Positions 38,793 to 50,788 of a stretch of DNA of 64,000 nt are shown here, piece by piece. The position numbers were made by a program, and so were the translations under genes. The DNA comes from Anaeramoeba flamelloides. Taxonomy: Eukaryota > Metamonada > Anaeramoebidae. Under the pieces are notes generated by a model, which saw only the letters and a program-made list of their open reading frames with translations, was not told where the DNA came from and did no database searches. Location of the stretch: positions 3,658,001-3,722,000 of the forward strand of contig JANTQA010000032.1 of assembly GCA_027625915.1 (NCBI GenBank). Reading direction: 5' to 3'. Within the stretch, counting starts at the first letter, position 1, and every line of letters starts with the position of its first letter.

Positions 38793-38846
38793 AGTAATAA
38801 AAGGATTAATAACAAAAAATTTTTTTTTTTTGAGCAAATTTCTAAT

Positions 38847-40142
38847 TTAATCGATCCAATAAGGCTTTGTAAAGTTATTTTTTTCGCACAACATTCTCTG
38901 TAGTCTTCTTCTTTGGCCAAACCATCTCGTAACTTGAAGTTCTGGGATACCTGTTTTTTCAGACATCATTTTTCTGGTGTTTTTATCTGGATAAGGTCCT
39001 TCTGGCTTATTAAGGTGCTTTTTAAACCAGCTTTCAAAAAGCTTTTTACCGTATTCTGATGTCTTGAGTCTTGAAGATCTTGTTGGTTTTTTTCTTTTAA
39101 TGATCTTGACACGTTTTCCTTTTTCGGTTGGGATGATGATACTATTGACCTCAAATTCTTGATTTTTTTTTTTTTTTTGGCTTTTTTTTTTCCTTCGGTG
39201 GCGCAAAATGGAATTGTTTGACGTTTTGTTGGTTATATTGGTAGATTTGGTTTTTTTTGAACTTGGCTTGGTAGTTCTTATTTTTGGTTCTTTTCTTTCT
39301 TTCCTGTTTGTTGTTTTTCTTCTAATTTTTTTGGCATCAACTGTTGGTGTTTGAACTTTGGTGGTTCGTTTCATTTTACTTTTTGCTGCTTTTTTGATTT
39401 CATCTTCATTTTCTTCATAGAGCCTTTTTCTTTGTGCTTTTGAATTTAAATTATTATCTTCAGAAAAGACCATCTTGTCCTTTGTTAAAGATTGTGGGAG
39501 TAAATTAGAAATCTCATTTGAGTAATTTAAAAAATCAAATCCAATTTCTTGATTTTGGTTATTAAGAGATCCATTTTGGTTAAGATTACCGATTTTATTG
39601 TTGTTATTGTTGTTTTTGTTTTTGTTTTTGTTATTGTTGTTATTGTTGTGCTTGTTATTGAAATCCAATTGGACATTTTCAGTTTCATATTTTTCCATTT
39701 GGAAAGGCTTTGGTGATTCGTTTGAAGGCAAATCAAGATCATCATTCGAGAAGTTTAATAAAGGCTCGTTGGTTGGTTGAACCAAGCTAAACATTTGGTT
39801 TTGTGTCTCGAAATCTGTCTTTGGCTGTGTTTGAAGATCATTGTTCAGCCAAATTGGTGACATCTTTTGTTCGGTAAGTGAGCTATAAAACAGTGGTTGT
39901 TCGTTGCTCTCGGTTTCATAACTGTTCTTGTGCGTTTGAAGTTCATTTGTTAGCACATTTTTATTAACAAAGCTTTGGTTTATTAGTGTGTTTGCCTTAT
40001 CAAAGCTTGGTAAAAGGATCGTGGTAGCTAACTGGTTGTCATTCGAAAAATAGTTGGTGTACGTATCAAGTTCATTGTGCTCTTCAAAAAGCGCTAAGTT
40101 CGATTCAAAGTTTATAAATGGTTCGTAACTGTAAAAGTTCAT
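38847..40142 (-). CDS. TALE-type homeodomain protein with unusual recognition helix
   Basis: A single-exon frame of 431 residues starts at the ATG at 40,142 (MNFYSYEPF). An open frame continues upstream to 40,391 but is Phe/Lys-rich leader-like sequence, so the later ATG is preferred. The N-terminal 230 residues are Ser/Thr/Asn/Gln-rich; Asn/Lys and basic tracts follow. The homeodomain is at residues ~358-420: LFESWFKKHLNKPEGPYP (helix 1 and an extended loop), DKNTRKMMSEKTGI (helix 2), LQVTRWFGQRRRLQ (helix 3). GPYP and QVTRWF follow the TALE pattern (NPYP, QVxNWF), but position 51 is Gln where almost all homeodomains have Asn, and the loop is about three residues longer than usual for TALE. 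It is probably a nuclear DNA-binding regulator; targets are unknown. Confidence 0.82.
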   Translation of the reverse strand: MNFYSYEPFINFESNLALFEEHNELDTYTNYFSNDNQLATTILLPSFDKANTLINQSFVNKNVLTNELQTHKNSYETESNEQPLFYSSLTEQKMSPIWLNNDLQTQPKTDFETQNQMFSLVQPTNEPLLNFSNDDLDLPSNESPKPFQMEKYETENVQLDFNNKHNNNNNNKNKNKNNNNNNKIGNLNQNGSLNNQNQEIGFDFLNYSNEISNLLPQSLTKDKMVFSEDNNLNSKAQRKRLYEENEDEIKKAAKSKMKRTTKVQTPTVDAKKIRRKTTNRKERKEPKIRTTKPSSKKTKSTNITNKTSNNSILRHRRKKKSQKKKKNQEFEVNSIIIPTEKGKRVKIIKRKKPTRSSRLKTSEYGKKLFESWFKKHLNKPEGPYPDKNTRKMMSEKTGIPELQVTRWFGQRRRLQRMLCEKNNFTKPYWID

Positions 40143-42659
40143 TGTGGTTTGTAAAAATTTTGGTTTAAAAAAAAAAAAATTGAAATGAAAAAGAAAAATA
40201 ATAAAGTTACAGTCTTCAAAAAAAAAAGACAATTTTTTAAAAAGAGAAAAAGAAAAAAAAAGTGTATTAAAATCTTTAAAAATTACAAAAAATAAAAAAG
40301 AAAAAAAAATGAAAGTGATAACACGATTTTTGTTGATGAAGGAAAATTGAGAGTCGAGTTTTTTTATTGGTAAAAGTTGTCTCTTGGGCAACCCTACAAT
40401 TCGTTATTTTATTTTTTCTCGAAAAAATGTAAATGGTAAATTTTCTTTTAAAATGATTTGGAGTGATCTTCTTCATCGATTTTGTGATTAGTTTTACAAT
40501 TTTTACTTTTGTTTGCAACACAAATAATAAAAAGATTTTTTGAGATCCAAAGTGGTAAAAGGTTTAAAATGTTCATTGGAGAGATCGGAGATTTCAAATA
40601 GAATCTATCAAATTTTAAAGAAATTCCATAAAAAATCGAATAAATTTGTTAGAACTTTTTACTTTCTTTTCCTCAAGAATAAAATATAATAACAGTTTTT
40701 TTGAGCCGTTCAACCGTTTAGGAGAATCAAAATTTAACCAATTGAGTTTATCTTCTCTTAACTCCTTTTTTTTTTCACAAAAAATTTTTGTGTTTCCCTT
40801 TTCCAAAAAAAGCGAAGAATTCAAAAAAAAGTGAAACACAATTTTTAATTGGGAATACCACTGAAAACAAAAGAAAATAAATTAGTAAAAGAAAAAACAA
40901 AGTTCAAAAACTCGAGACAACGTGCTCACAGTTTTTGTAATACTATTTTTATGTCAGGGTTTTTCTTAGGTTTGTTCGTTATTAAAAATTTGTCGAAAAA
41001 TTTGACTATTTTTGAGATTGTCAAAACCACATAATCAAATATGATTGTAGTCAGAGTAATACCTTACATTCAATCACTTCAAGGATAATAATAAGATGGG
41101 TTAATGTTTGGAACTAATTTGGTTGGTCTTTTTATTGATCTTAATTTTCTTTTTGAGTAATTTTCCCAAAAAAAAAGTAGGATGACTTTTTTTTCCTGTT
41201 TCAATTTTTTTTTTTGATTTATTAATTTTTTTAAAGACTTAATCCTGATAATTTCTCAGACTTTTCATTATTTGTTGATTTATTTTCCCTTCAAAATTGA
41301 GAAAAGCGTCTTTCTTGTCTCATCTAATTTCTTTTTTAGATTTTCCTAAAGCGATCGAATAATATTGAATTCAAACAATTCACATGGATTACAATCTACC
41401 CACAACACTTTTTAATGGGATTTCTCGAGTTTTTCTTCAATTTTTCATTTGCTTGTTGTCACAAAAATTTCAAAATAGGAAAAAGGTTGAGAAATAAAAA
41501 CAGAAAGCAAATAGAATTAATCGAGAAGAAAAGAATTCCACCAATTATATATTTCTCAGAATTTTCTTTTCTACCAAATCAACGATCAAGATCAGACAAA
41601 AGTCATGGCTTGTTCATTTTTAATATGCTTTCTTAACCCTTTTTAGTGAACTTTAAATTTTTTTTAGAAAGTGAAAATTAGTTTTTTGAGCAGTTCAAAA
41701 GGAACTTTTATTTCAGAATTTATTTTATTCATATTTCTGTTAAGACTTTTGGGAGTCATGATTTTGAAAAGGAATCGTATTATATATTTTGGACGATTGC
41801 TTTTTATTAAAATCAGATAAGAGAGAAGAAAAACTAAACAAAAAAGTTGTACTTTTGAAATTTTTTTAGACAAACGGTATTCTTGATAAAACTTGAAGAA
41901 TGCGCCGAATGACGCTCAAAACTTTCAGAAAATAAACTTATTTTAGTAAAGTATTTTTTGACTTTAATAAATATGGTTGATTTCAAACAAACTATTTTAA
42001 ACTAATATAAAAATGAGAACATTTTGAATGCTTCCTAATGTCCTCTAAATTACGTTCACATCACAAAACGCAGATATAATCTTCCAAAATTCTTAAGTAC
42101 AGAATTCTTAATTCCCAAAATTCTATGGATCTCGAACTGAACGGAGCGTTCTCAAGAAATTGTTCTACTTTGGTTGATATTTTTCGACAAAATCCAAAGT
42201 TAAAAAGTTTTTTTAATGCCAATATAAGATAAGGACAATTTCCAGAAGAAAATTTCATTAAACAACATTTAAAACATCCCAAAAGATCAACAAATCTTGG
42301 AATCTATGCATTTTTTGGAAAATATTGGCAAATTCTGGAAAATGTGAAAAACTATCTTGAAAGCGTTACATCTTTTTTTAATTTGTTGGTTAAGATTTTA
42401 TTCAAGTTTTTTTGAGATAAATGAAAAATAAGTTGGTTTCTAAAATGTGTTGTGGACTGTAAAGTTTGGAAAGTAGAGTTATAAGATTATTAAAAAAACC
42501 TAATAGAATTGAGAATTCTTGGAATATATTTTTGATGAAAAAAAGTAAAACATAATTTTTAATGGGTACAATTACATAAAACAAAAAGAAAACCAACGAA
42601 AAAAACAAAACGGTTTAAGTACATAGGTAACCAAAAAATAACTTTATCTGAATGAAAGA

Positions 42660-43780
42660 GCAAATTCCAAAAAAAAACTTACCGTGTTCTGAAAGTCAAA
42701 AACAAAGAAAAAAATCTGAATCGAATAAGGCCAAACTCGCCTTTAAATCCATTTCCTAGCTGAATTATTGATTCAAAAGGCTGATCAACTTTTTTCCGAT
42801 TTCTGAAAAGTTCAAAATTTAACAAATTTCTGAATTATTTCTAAAAAATTATTTACTTTAGTAGAACAAATCTTATTGACTGTGAACAAAGAACACAAAA
42901 AGAAATTTCAAAAATAAAAACAGCTAAGTTTGAAAATAAGTCGCTATAAAAAATCACTTTATTTCAAAAAAAAATTTACAATAATTATTATTAACTTGAA
43001 AAAAATCTAAAGTCTGTAATAAGAAGTACAATTCTAATCATTTTTTTCTTTTGGTTTGAATAAAAAAAAAACAGAGAAAATCAATCAAACCATGAAATTA
43101 AAAATGCCCTGAAAAGACTTTTTTGAGGCATGGATAATCAAACATAAATTGGAGACAAACCCTTTAATTTAATTATTTTTAATCAAAAAATAATAATTAA
43201 TAACCAAACCATAATTATTTCACTGGACCATAATGATCAGTAACATTAAACGAACGAATAGGTTTTATTTTTATTTGGCAAAATGTTAATTATTTTCAAA
43301 CAAATAGAATAAATTGAAATAAAAAATTCTAATTTTAAAAAAAAGTAGAATCTCTTAACTTTTCAAAAAAATAACACTTTATTGTTTACCCCTGAGTAGT
43401 TGAAAAAGAATTAAATAGTACTAATGTTTAACATTTATCAGATATTTAATAAACATTTGTGAATAAATTAAATGATCAATGTTTTTCTGATCTTCAAGGA
43501 TTCATTATTTGATTTATTTTTCTTGTATTTTTAGAATAAGATTAAAGTTCAAAATTTATTTGTTCAAACTAAATCATCTTAAATTACTAAAAGTGAGATT
43601 GGTAAAAAATAAAAAGATTTGAAAAATTTTTTTTATTCTTATTTGATTCTAAAAACCCAAAACAAAAAGGATCTGGATCTTTTTACTTGAAATTTAATTG
43701 AAAAAAATTAAATTCTTTTAAGAATGATAAACTCATTTCTCTTTAGTTGATAAATAAGTTTGATTATCAATTTTGATCAC
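42660..43780 (+). repeat. Dispersed repeat, uninterrupted copy
   Basis: Collinear with 50,200-50,788 plus 53,797-54,335, the two flanks of the hAT transposon. Shared blocks include TTACCGTGT, TTATTTCA.TGGA, TATTTTCAAACAAA, ATTTGTGAATAAA and AGGATC.GGATCTTTTTA. This copy shows the site without the hAT insertion. Non-coding; family unknown. Confidence 0.7.
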
Positions 43781-44059
43781 CTTTACTCCCCCAAAATATC
43801 CACTTTATTAACTTTCTGGACTAAAATTAAAAAGATTTAAAAGCCCCTTAAGGTTTAACAACCGCTGGAATTTGAAAAACTTGCTCTTTTGAACCACGAT
43901 TCATACTCATACTAAGTTGATATCGTTCAGATAAAAACCAAAGTAACAATTTTTCATCCCACAACAAGGTACACCCAATTCAAAATTCAGAGTATGTTTT
44001 CCTTAAGGTATTGCTTAAGCTATAAAAAAAATAATTTATTATTTGGTTTATTGTTTTAA

Positions 44060-45620
44060 TTTTGAGTGGTATTGTTTATTTGGAACTGAATTCTAAAAAT
44101 TATTTTTTAAGGGACTGATCTCTATTATTTTTTTTTTTGATCAATTTCGAAATAAGGATTACTTATCAAGAAATAAGTTTATTATTGAAAAGAAACCAGA
44201 GTCTTTAAAATCTAAGTAATTACAAAAAAAAATTCCCAATCACTATTAAATTTAGGTTAAAAACTTGAATAGAGATTAGTCCCTTAGCCAAACAGATAAA
44301 ATATTTTATAATACACGTGAGTGGAAATTTTTTTAGGATAATGGATTTATTTACGAATTAGAAAATGTATTACTCTAAATAATTAAAAAATGGATAAATA
44401 AAATACAAAAAAAAAAAAATCATTTATTTATTATTCTGATATGTAAAATTTGATACATTACTTATTTTTTACTTGATTTTATTATCCATTTACCAATTAA
44501 AAAACTATTATTTAATAAATTTTTGAGAAAGAAAGCACTTCATTTTTTTAAAGGATTTCTAGTAGAAATTTTAGAAGCTTATTATCATTTAATTCATCTA
44601 ATTCTGCAGTTTGGTTCAATAAATAAGATTTATTTGAAATGTAACTTTTGAAATCAGTGGGCCTATTGGATATATATGCTTCGTTTGATCATTATTTATT
44701 TTACTACCAACCCACAAAAGCAAAATATTACTGAATCTTTTTTAAATTACCGATTTTTTTTATATTGAGTTTATTTTTGGCGTTTTTTTTGTATTTTAAA
44801 AATTTAATCTATTTTATGATCACCTTTAAAAGAACTGTCTTTGTTTTGATGTAATTTAAATCATAATAATTGAAATAAATTATTTTGAAAACAAATTTGT
44901 AAAAAATAGTGTCTTTTTAATATCAATCTATAAGAAAGATTTGAGATATTCACGACAGTCCCCTTTTTTACCCCCACATAATACAAATGAGAAATTTCAG
45001 AGAGAAAACACATTTTTCATTTTTTGAGTGTCACCATTTATGTGAAACCGAATTCTTCAAATTATTTATTTAGCCAAATAAATTGATATTTTCATAAATA
45101 CTAGAAGTGGAATCTACCCTAGTATAAATATTTTCATACCAACTAAAAAATGGAATTCAAACAAATGAAAAAATTGATCAAGAAAAAATAAGTACAAATC
45201 ATTTATTTCTTGATATTATCATTAACATTTGACACAATTCCTTATTCATTATTTGATTTAATTTTTAATTCTTTATGAAAAATATTTTTGTTTGTAAAAT
45301 TTTTTGAGAAACCATTTACTTTGTATTTCTGAAGAATTTCCAAAATGATTTTAAAAATCATATTTTCCTTTAATTAATCTAATTCTAGTTTTACTTCACA
45401 AAATCAGTTATTTTTTAAATTCTTATTAGGAATAAGGTTTTATTGGTTGTATTCGTTTGATTTGATACTTGTGTCTTTTCCTTTAAATTTGAAAAATCAA
45501 AATAATTTTGAATATAAATTAATTTTTTTTCTCAATTTTTCTTTTTATTTTGGATTGAATCTTTTGTAACTGTTTTTATGATTCCAAGAATTCAATCCCT
45601 TTATTTTTAATTTTTAAAAT
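44060..45620 (+). repeat. Diverged tandem duplication, two units
   Basis: Unit 1 (about 44,060-44,950) and unit 2 (about 45,025-45,620) share ordered blocks: GAGTG, then GGAACTGAATTCT/GAAACCGAATTCT, GTGGAA, AACTAAAAAATGGA-like text, AATCATTTATT, TTTTTTGAGAAA, TTAATTCATCTAATTCT, and TTCGTTTGAT. Neither encodes a protein. Confidence 0.55.
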
Positions 45621-46834
45621 AGTATTCTTTGCTTTGGCTTGGTTTAATAAAAATATTTGGAAAAAAAATTTGAAAACAAATTTATCAAAATGTTTTGTAA
45701 AATAATAATAAATAGCAATTCCGCGAGAAATTCAATGTAAAAAATAGTTTTGATTCACATAAAATAAGGAAATAAAATCAACAAATCTTCATTACTGGGC
45801 TTTGTTGGATTTTTTTTTTTTTTTTTTTGATTTTAACAAATATATTTGGAAAGGTGGTCTTTCGTTTTTGGTCTTCTAAAAGAATATGTTTGTTAGACAT
45901 ATACACCTTTTCGGGTATATTTTTTTGGTCTGTTCTATGATTAATTTCACCCGTTCATATAAACACATCTTAAGATTCAAAACCAAATTTAATTAAACCA
46001 AAATTTTAATCAAAAATAATGATCAAAAGATCGAAAAATAAAATATTCAACTCTTGAATTACTTTGGTTCTTTTCACGAATAGAATAGTGCAAAGGTATA
46101 TTGGTTTCAAAGTTTCAATATCTGATGACACTCAAAAAATATTTTTCAGTATTGTTCATACAATTAAAAATTTTCAAAATGGTATAATGTACTTTTTTCC
46201 TTAATCAATTATCTTTGAAATTAGGCTTTGATACATTTTTTTTTTTAAAATTTTTGATATCAAAATGTTTACCTGGTAATGTGATCTTTCCTCTTTGCAA
46301 GTTAAATAAAATAATTATCATTATGTATCCCCCATTGTGTCTATTATTATTATTATTTTTTTTTTTTTTTTGACTTTATTCTTGAACTTATTTCAATAGT
46401 CTATCTGAACAAATTGTTCAACTTTAAAGCACAGTTTGATCAAAACTAAAAAGTTAATCAAAAAAATATTATTCGAAAAAATTGAAAAATAAAATACTAA
46501 ACCCTGATTTAACCCCCCAACATAAAACAAAAATTTAAACAATATTTTATTGCACTAAGATATTCCGATATTGTAAAACACTTACACCCCCAGATTAAAA
46601 CTAAATTCAATATTAGATCTTGAATATTGTAAACTATTAAAAAAATAATAATTACTTTCTTTTCAAAAATAAGATAGAATATTCAAAATTTTACTAAAAA
46701 AAAAAAATATGTTTTTATGTTAAAAATAATAAAAAGTTGTCTTTTCTGATTTTTTTTTTTAAACTAAATTTTAAGTTTTCAATATATTTAAAATTCTTTT
46801 TTTAATATTGGTTTAAATAAGCATATCTGCCACT

Positions 46835-46869
<35 letters not shown>

Positions 46870-46943
46870 TAGTTCGTGCTTCTTTCAGATACAACCAGAG
46901 AGCTAAAATTGAAAAATTATTTTAATATAAGGTAATAGGTTTA

Positions 46944-47140
46944 AGCCAGTTCCACTTTTAAGGCACAAAATTTGAACTAAAATTAAGGCACAATAAAAAC
47001 CCCAAATTAAGGCACAAAATTCAGATCCTAGTAAAATAATCTGTGTCAAAAAAAAAATTACAAATTTTGTGCCTTAATTTGAGATTTTTCTGTATATTGA
47101 ATTTTGTTGAACGTTTGTGCCTTAAAGTTGGAACTGACTG
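46944..47140. mobile_element. 197-base MITE with repeated TTAAGGCACAA motif
   Basis: The left end AGCCAGTTCCACTTTTAAGG and the inverse of the right end CAGTCAGTTCCAACTTTAAG form imperfect inverted repeats flanked by TA. The motif TTAAGGCACAA appears three times in the left half and twice inverted (TTGTGCCTTAA) in the right half. No coding capacity. Confidence 0.78.
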
Positions 47141-47474
47141 TAAAATACATAATACAACTGAGTTACAGACAACTTTTGCAAAAACAAAAATATTTCTAGA
47201 TACTTTTGAAAAACTTTTTTGCCAATTTTTGTAAAATCTAAATATAAATATATGAAAAACTTCAGTTGTAACCTTTTCAGGGCTATATTAGAAAAAACAA
47301 AAGATGATACCTTTGTAAAACAACTTTATTTAAAACTGTTCAAAATATAAATAAAAATAAAAATAAAAATAAAAATAAATATAAATATAAAAACGAAAAA
47401 AAAAATAAGAATCTCTAAAAAATAAGCAAAAAAGATTTGTAAATAATCAAAAAGAAAAAAAAAAAAACAAGATT

Positions 47475-48938
47475 TCAATAAAATTTTATTACATAGGAAA
47501 TTAAAGCATTGATTAATTGGTCTGTCTCTTCAGGGTTATTTTTCGAATATTTATTTATGAGCATGATCACAATTTTGTCACCTGATCCAATCCTTTTAAG
47601 TACAGTTGAAAGTATATTTTGAGGGAGTTTCATTTCGATAATTTTTTCTGAAAGTTTTAATTTTGATTTTTTTTGGGTTTGTAATTCAAACAAAACATTT
47701 TCATAATTTTCAGAATAGTTCTCAATTATCTCGGAGATCAATTGATTGGATTTTTGAATGTTCGGCTTAAAAACATTTTTTTGGTTTAATTTTCTTCGTT
47801 TTTGATCCTTATTGACAGACATATTTAAATTTTGGTAATAATAAGGAAAAACATTTTGATTTTTGGACTTTAGATTTAAATTAAAAAATCTTTTTCGATT
47901 TGAAAGTGGGATATCCTCAAGTAATTGGTGTTCGTCGAATTTGGAATCAAATAGATTCTCGTCACCAAAAAGATTATTTTTATCAGTGGCGGTGACAGTA
48001 TTAGTATTGTTGTCAGAGCTGTAATCACAAAGGTTATTGTTAAAGTCAAAGATATAATCATAATCGTCATTTTCGTTCTCTTGGTGAACACTCAAAAGAT
48101 TATTGTCTTTCTGGTATGTTTGTATGTCCCCCGTTTTAGTATTTAAGCTTGTATTATTATTATTTTTATTCTTATTTTGATATCTTTTTGTATTAGCATT
48201 TATCTTTTTCTGGTTCTTTTTCTGGTTCTTGTTCTTGTTCTTGTTCTTGTACTTGCCAATGCCATTGCTTAGAATGTCAGAATCGTTCTCCTCTAAGAGA
48301 AGGCTATTTTTTGCCAGAAGTAGCTCTGAGAGTATTGTTCGTTCCTTTTTTGTATTGTAAAAGGAAGTACCAATCATCTTTTGAGAGATATCATAGTTTA
48401 GTGTTATTTTGTTGTTTACAAAGTCACGGTTCTCTTTGAGAAATTGTTCGAATTTTAACCATTTTTTTAATCCTATTTTATTTCTTCTTTCGCTGCCGAC
48501 GCTCTGTTCAAAATAAAAATGTTTCCCAAAATCAAAAATCTTGTTTGGACGTGATTTGTTTGTCCATCTCTTCCTTGAGACCTTCATCGTGTTAATTGGG
48601 TTTTCAACAACAAAGATCCTCAGAGACTTCTCTGCATCCTTTTCTGTTTTGAAAAATTCCAAATAGCACTTCCAGAGCATTGGATATAATAATTTGATTT
48701 GTTCCAAAATCTCTGTTGTATTTGATGGCTTTTTTAATGTTTCCAAGGCCTTGGTTAAATATTGGTAGCCCTTTTTGCGAACAATTTTTTTCGATCTGAG
48801 GAAGATTGACAGACAATTATCTTTTTCTTTTGCTTTTTCCTTCCCTTTGCCTCTTGCTTTTCGTTCTACTTGTTGGGTTTCCTTTACTTTTTTTGTTTCG
48901 TTCTCTTCTGTTTTTGGTTGTTTCTCAACTTGTAACAT
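47475..48938 (-). CDS. Unrecognised Asn-rich protein (487 aa)
   Basis: One uninterrupted exon with a clear ATG (MLQVEKQPKTEENE) and a TGA stop, the only TGA among the recognised genes here. Residues 1-40 are Lys/Glu-rich. Residues ~42-215 look folded: LRSKKIVRKKGYQYLTKALE, LWKCYLEFFKTEKDAEKSL, SRKRWTNKSRPNKIFDFGKH, then ERTILSELLLAKNSLL. Residues ~229-330 are Lys/Asn/Asp-rich, including a Lys-Asn repeat. The last ~80 residues are helical: LKLSEKIIEMKLPQNILS, then IVIMLINKYSKNN. No signal peptide or membrane segment. The low-complexity middle and basic N-terminus suggest a nuclear protein, but I recognise no family. Confidence 0.75.
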   Translation of the reverse strand: MLQVEKQPKTEENETKKVKETQQVERKARGKGKEKAKEKDNCLSIFLRSKKIVRKKGYQYLTKALETLKKPSNTTEILEQIKLLYPMLWKCYLEFFKTEKDAEKSLRIFVVENPINTMKVSRKRWTNKSRPNKIFDFGKHFYFEQSVGSERRNKIGLKKWLKFEQFLKENRDFVNNKITLNYDISQKMIGTSFYNTKKERTILSELLLAKNSLLLEENDSDILSNGIGKYKNKNKNKNQKKNQKKINANTKRYQNKNKNNNNTSLNTKTGDIQTYQKDNNLLSVHQENENDDYDYIFDFNNNLCDYSSDNNTNTVTATDKNNLFGDENLFDSKFDEHQLLEDIPLSNRKRFFNLNLKSKNQNVFPYYYQNLNMSVNKDQKRRKLNQKNVFKPNIQKSNQLISEIIENYSENYENVLFELQTQKKSKLKLSEKIIEMKLPQNILSTVLKRIGSGDKIVIMLINKYSKNNPEETDQLINALISYVIKFY

Positions 48939-50788
48939 ATGACTTTTTGTTGAAAATAATTTTGTAAAGCGAAAAAAAGTTTTTGTAAAAAAATAATAAT
49001 ATTTAGGTTATTGGAAAAAAAGAGTCTCAGAAAATGACTTAAAACATTATTACTGCTTTTTGAAATTTTAGATCTAGTCATTCAATTAATATTTATATTC
49101 AAGACATTTTTTTTTCATTCAAAAAAAAAAAAAAAAAAAAATCTCATCTTTAATTGCTTAGATTAAAAATTAATTGTGAGAAATGTAATTGCAAAAAAAA
49201 ATCTTTAAAGATTAGTTATTTCCTGAAGAAGGAAATTTTTACGAGAGATAATTCAAATTCTGGTTATTTTTTAGGTTACCTTTGGTCATTTGCCTCATCT
49301 CTATTTCAATTTCCAAACGAGAAATCTGAAGTTAAAAAAAAATCAGCTCGTTTGTAGAACTGTGTAAAAACAGAGGAGAACAGCTATTTGATTCTCTTCT
49401 CATACTTTACTATTCAAGAAGCAAAAGTTCAGAATTAGACAACAATAAACAACTTTAATGATTTTAGATCTTTAAAGGAACTTGATATTTGAACAATAAG
49501 TTGGCAAATCATATCGCTTTAACCAAAAAATTACAAAATAATTTTGCATTTAATCTTCATATACAATTTACAAACAAAAATTTTCATTTCCAGCTGCGAA
49601 AAATTCTTTGAGAGAATAGTTGAAGAAACACAACGTCCACCACAAAGCAATTTAGAACTGATATATTTTGATATTTAATTCGGATTCCTTATTAACATTT
49701 GAGTTAAAATTTTCTTTGAGAGAAATTGAAGATTTACAGTTATTAAAATTAGTCTTGAAAAATTTGGTTTGATCAGATCCAACCCTTTCATTAAAGTTAG
49801 ATCGACTCAAACCATGAGAGGACTATTTATTTAAAGTTTCTTCACTCAACTTGAGTATGAAATTTTCGTTTGCAAAACTATGGAATTTTGTTTATTTTTT
49901 ATTTGACAAGAAAGAATTTTTAAGTAAAATCTAAAATTGTGTTGACTATGTAATCTTTTTTTATGAAAGGTAAAAAGTCCAAATCAAAGAAAAAAAACGT
50001 CAAATTGAACAAACCACATTAATTTTATCAATTACTTCTAGAAGTTTATGAGGTAGAGAACGATTAAATTGCTTAATTTTTCATTGATTTTTCCTAATCT
50101 TTTTTTGTTTATTATTAAGGTGATCAAAACAGAATTTTGATTGGAAATAAAAATTTATATTTTTTAAGTTACTGCGATACATTATAAAAATCTTCAAGTT
50201 ACTAACCTTGTAAATTCCAAAAAAATTACCGTGTCTTGAAATTGAATAACCAAGAAAAAAATCTGATTACTACAATAGCAAAATGACTTAAAAAGATTAT
50301 CAGAAAAGAATTATTGTTTTTAAAAAGTTTGATCCATTTTTCTCAATTTTTGAAAAAGTTTAAAATTCAACATATTTTCAAATTATTGAAAAAAAATTTT
50401 TTTTCGTCAAAGTAGAAAGAAGATTGAAACCCAATGACCTTTGAAGGGATTCTACAATATTAACTTTAAAAATTAAACCACAAAGTTTCAAAATAACACA
50501 GTATAAAAAAGCAATAACTTAATTTCAAAAAAAATACAACAATTATTGTTGAAACATGAAAAAAATACAAATTGTTTCTTCACAAAATAATTCAAATCAA
50601 TTTTTTCTTTTTATTGAATAAAAAAATACAAGAAAAAAATCCAAAAGAGTAAATTAAAAAATCTCCCAAAGTAGTTTTTTAAAACCTGTAAAAGTCATCT
50701 TATAATATAATGAAAATATTTTTTAATTTGACTATTTTTAATTAATAACCCACTTTTAATTATTTCAGTGGAATACTCATAATACAAC
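48939..50788. other. Spacer before the hAT element
   Basis: No gene. It includes a 21-base A tract near 49,121 and, from about 50,200, the left part of the repeat that the hAT element entered. Confidence 0.55.
50200..50788 (+). repeat. Dispersed repeat, left part of copy split by hAT
   Basis: Matches about 42,660-43,240 in order. It stops where the hAT inverted end begins and resumes at 53,797. Confidence 0.7.

Larger units (their letters stand above)
31924..38846. other. 6.9 kb gene-free spacer
   Basis: No convincing gene; the missing first exon of RAB3GAP2 could lie in its left part. It holds repeat mates at 32,680-33,400, 34,150-34,350 and 35,220-35,920, foldback DNA at 36,850-37,140, and a 51-T tract at 38,539. 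Confidence 0.55.
40143..47474. other. 7.3 kb gene-free spacer
   Basis: No convincing gene. It holds the repeat at 42,660-43,780 (mate of the DNA around the hAT element), a diverged tandem pair at 44,060-45,620, a TA microsatellite at about 46,837, and the MITE at 46,944-47,140. Confidence 0.55.

Noticed and set aside
40143-40391. Longer N-terminus for the homeodomain protein (83 extra residues)
   Set aside because: The extension is Phe/Lys-rich sequence typical of non-coding leader here; the composition changes abruptly at the ATG at 40,142.
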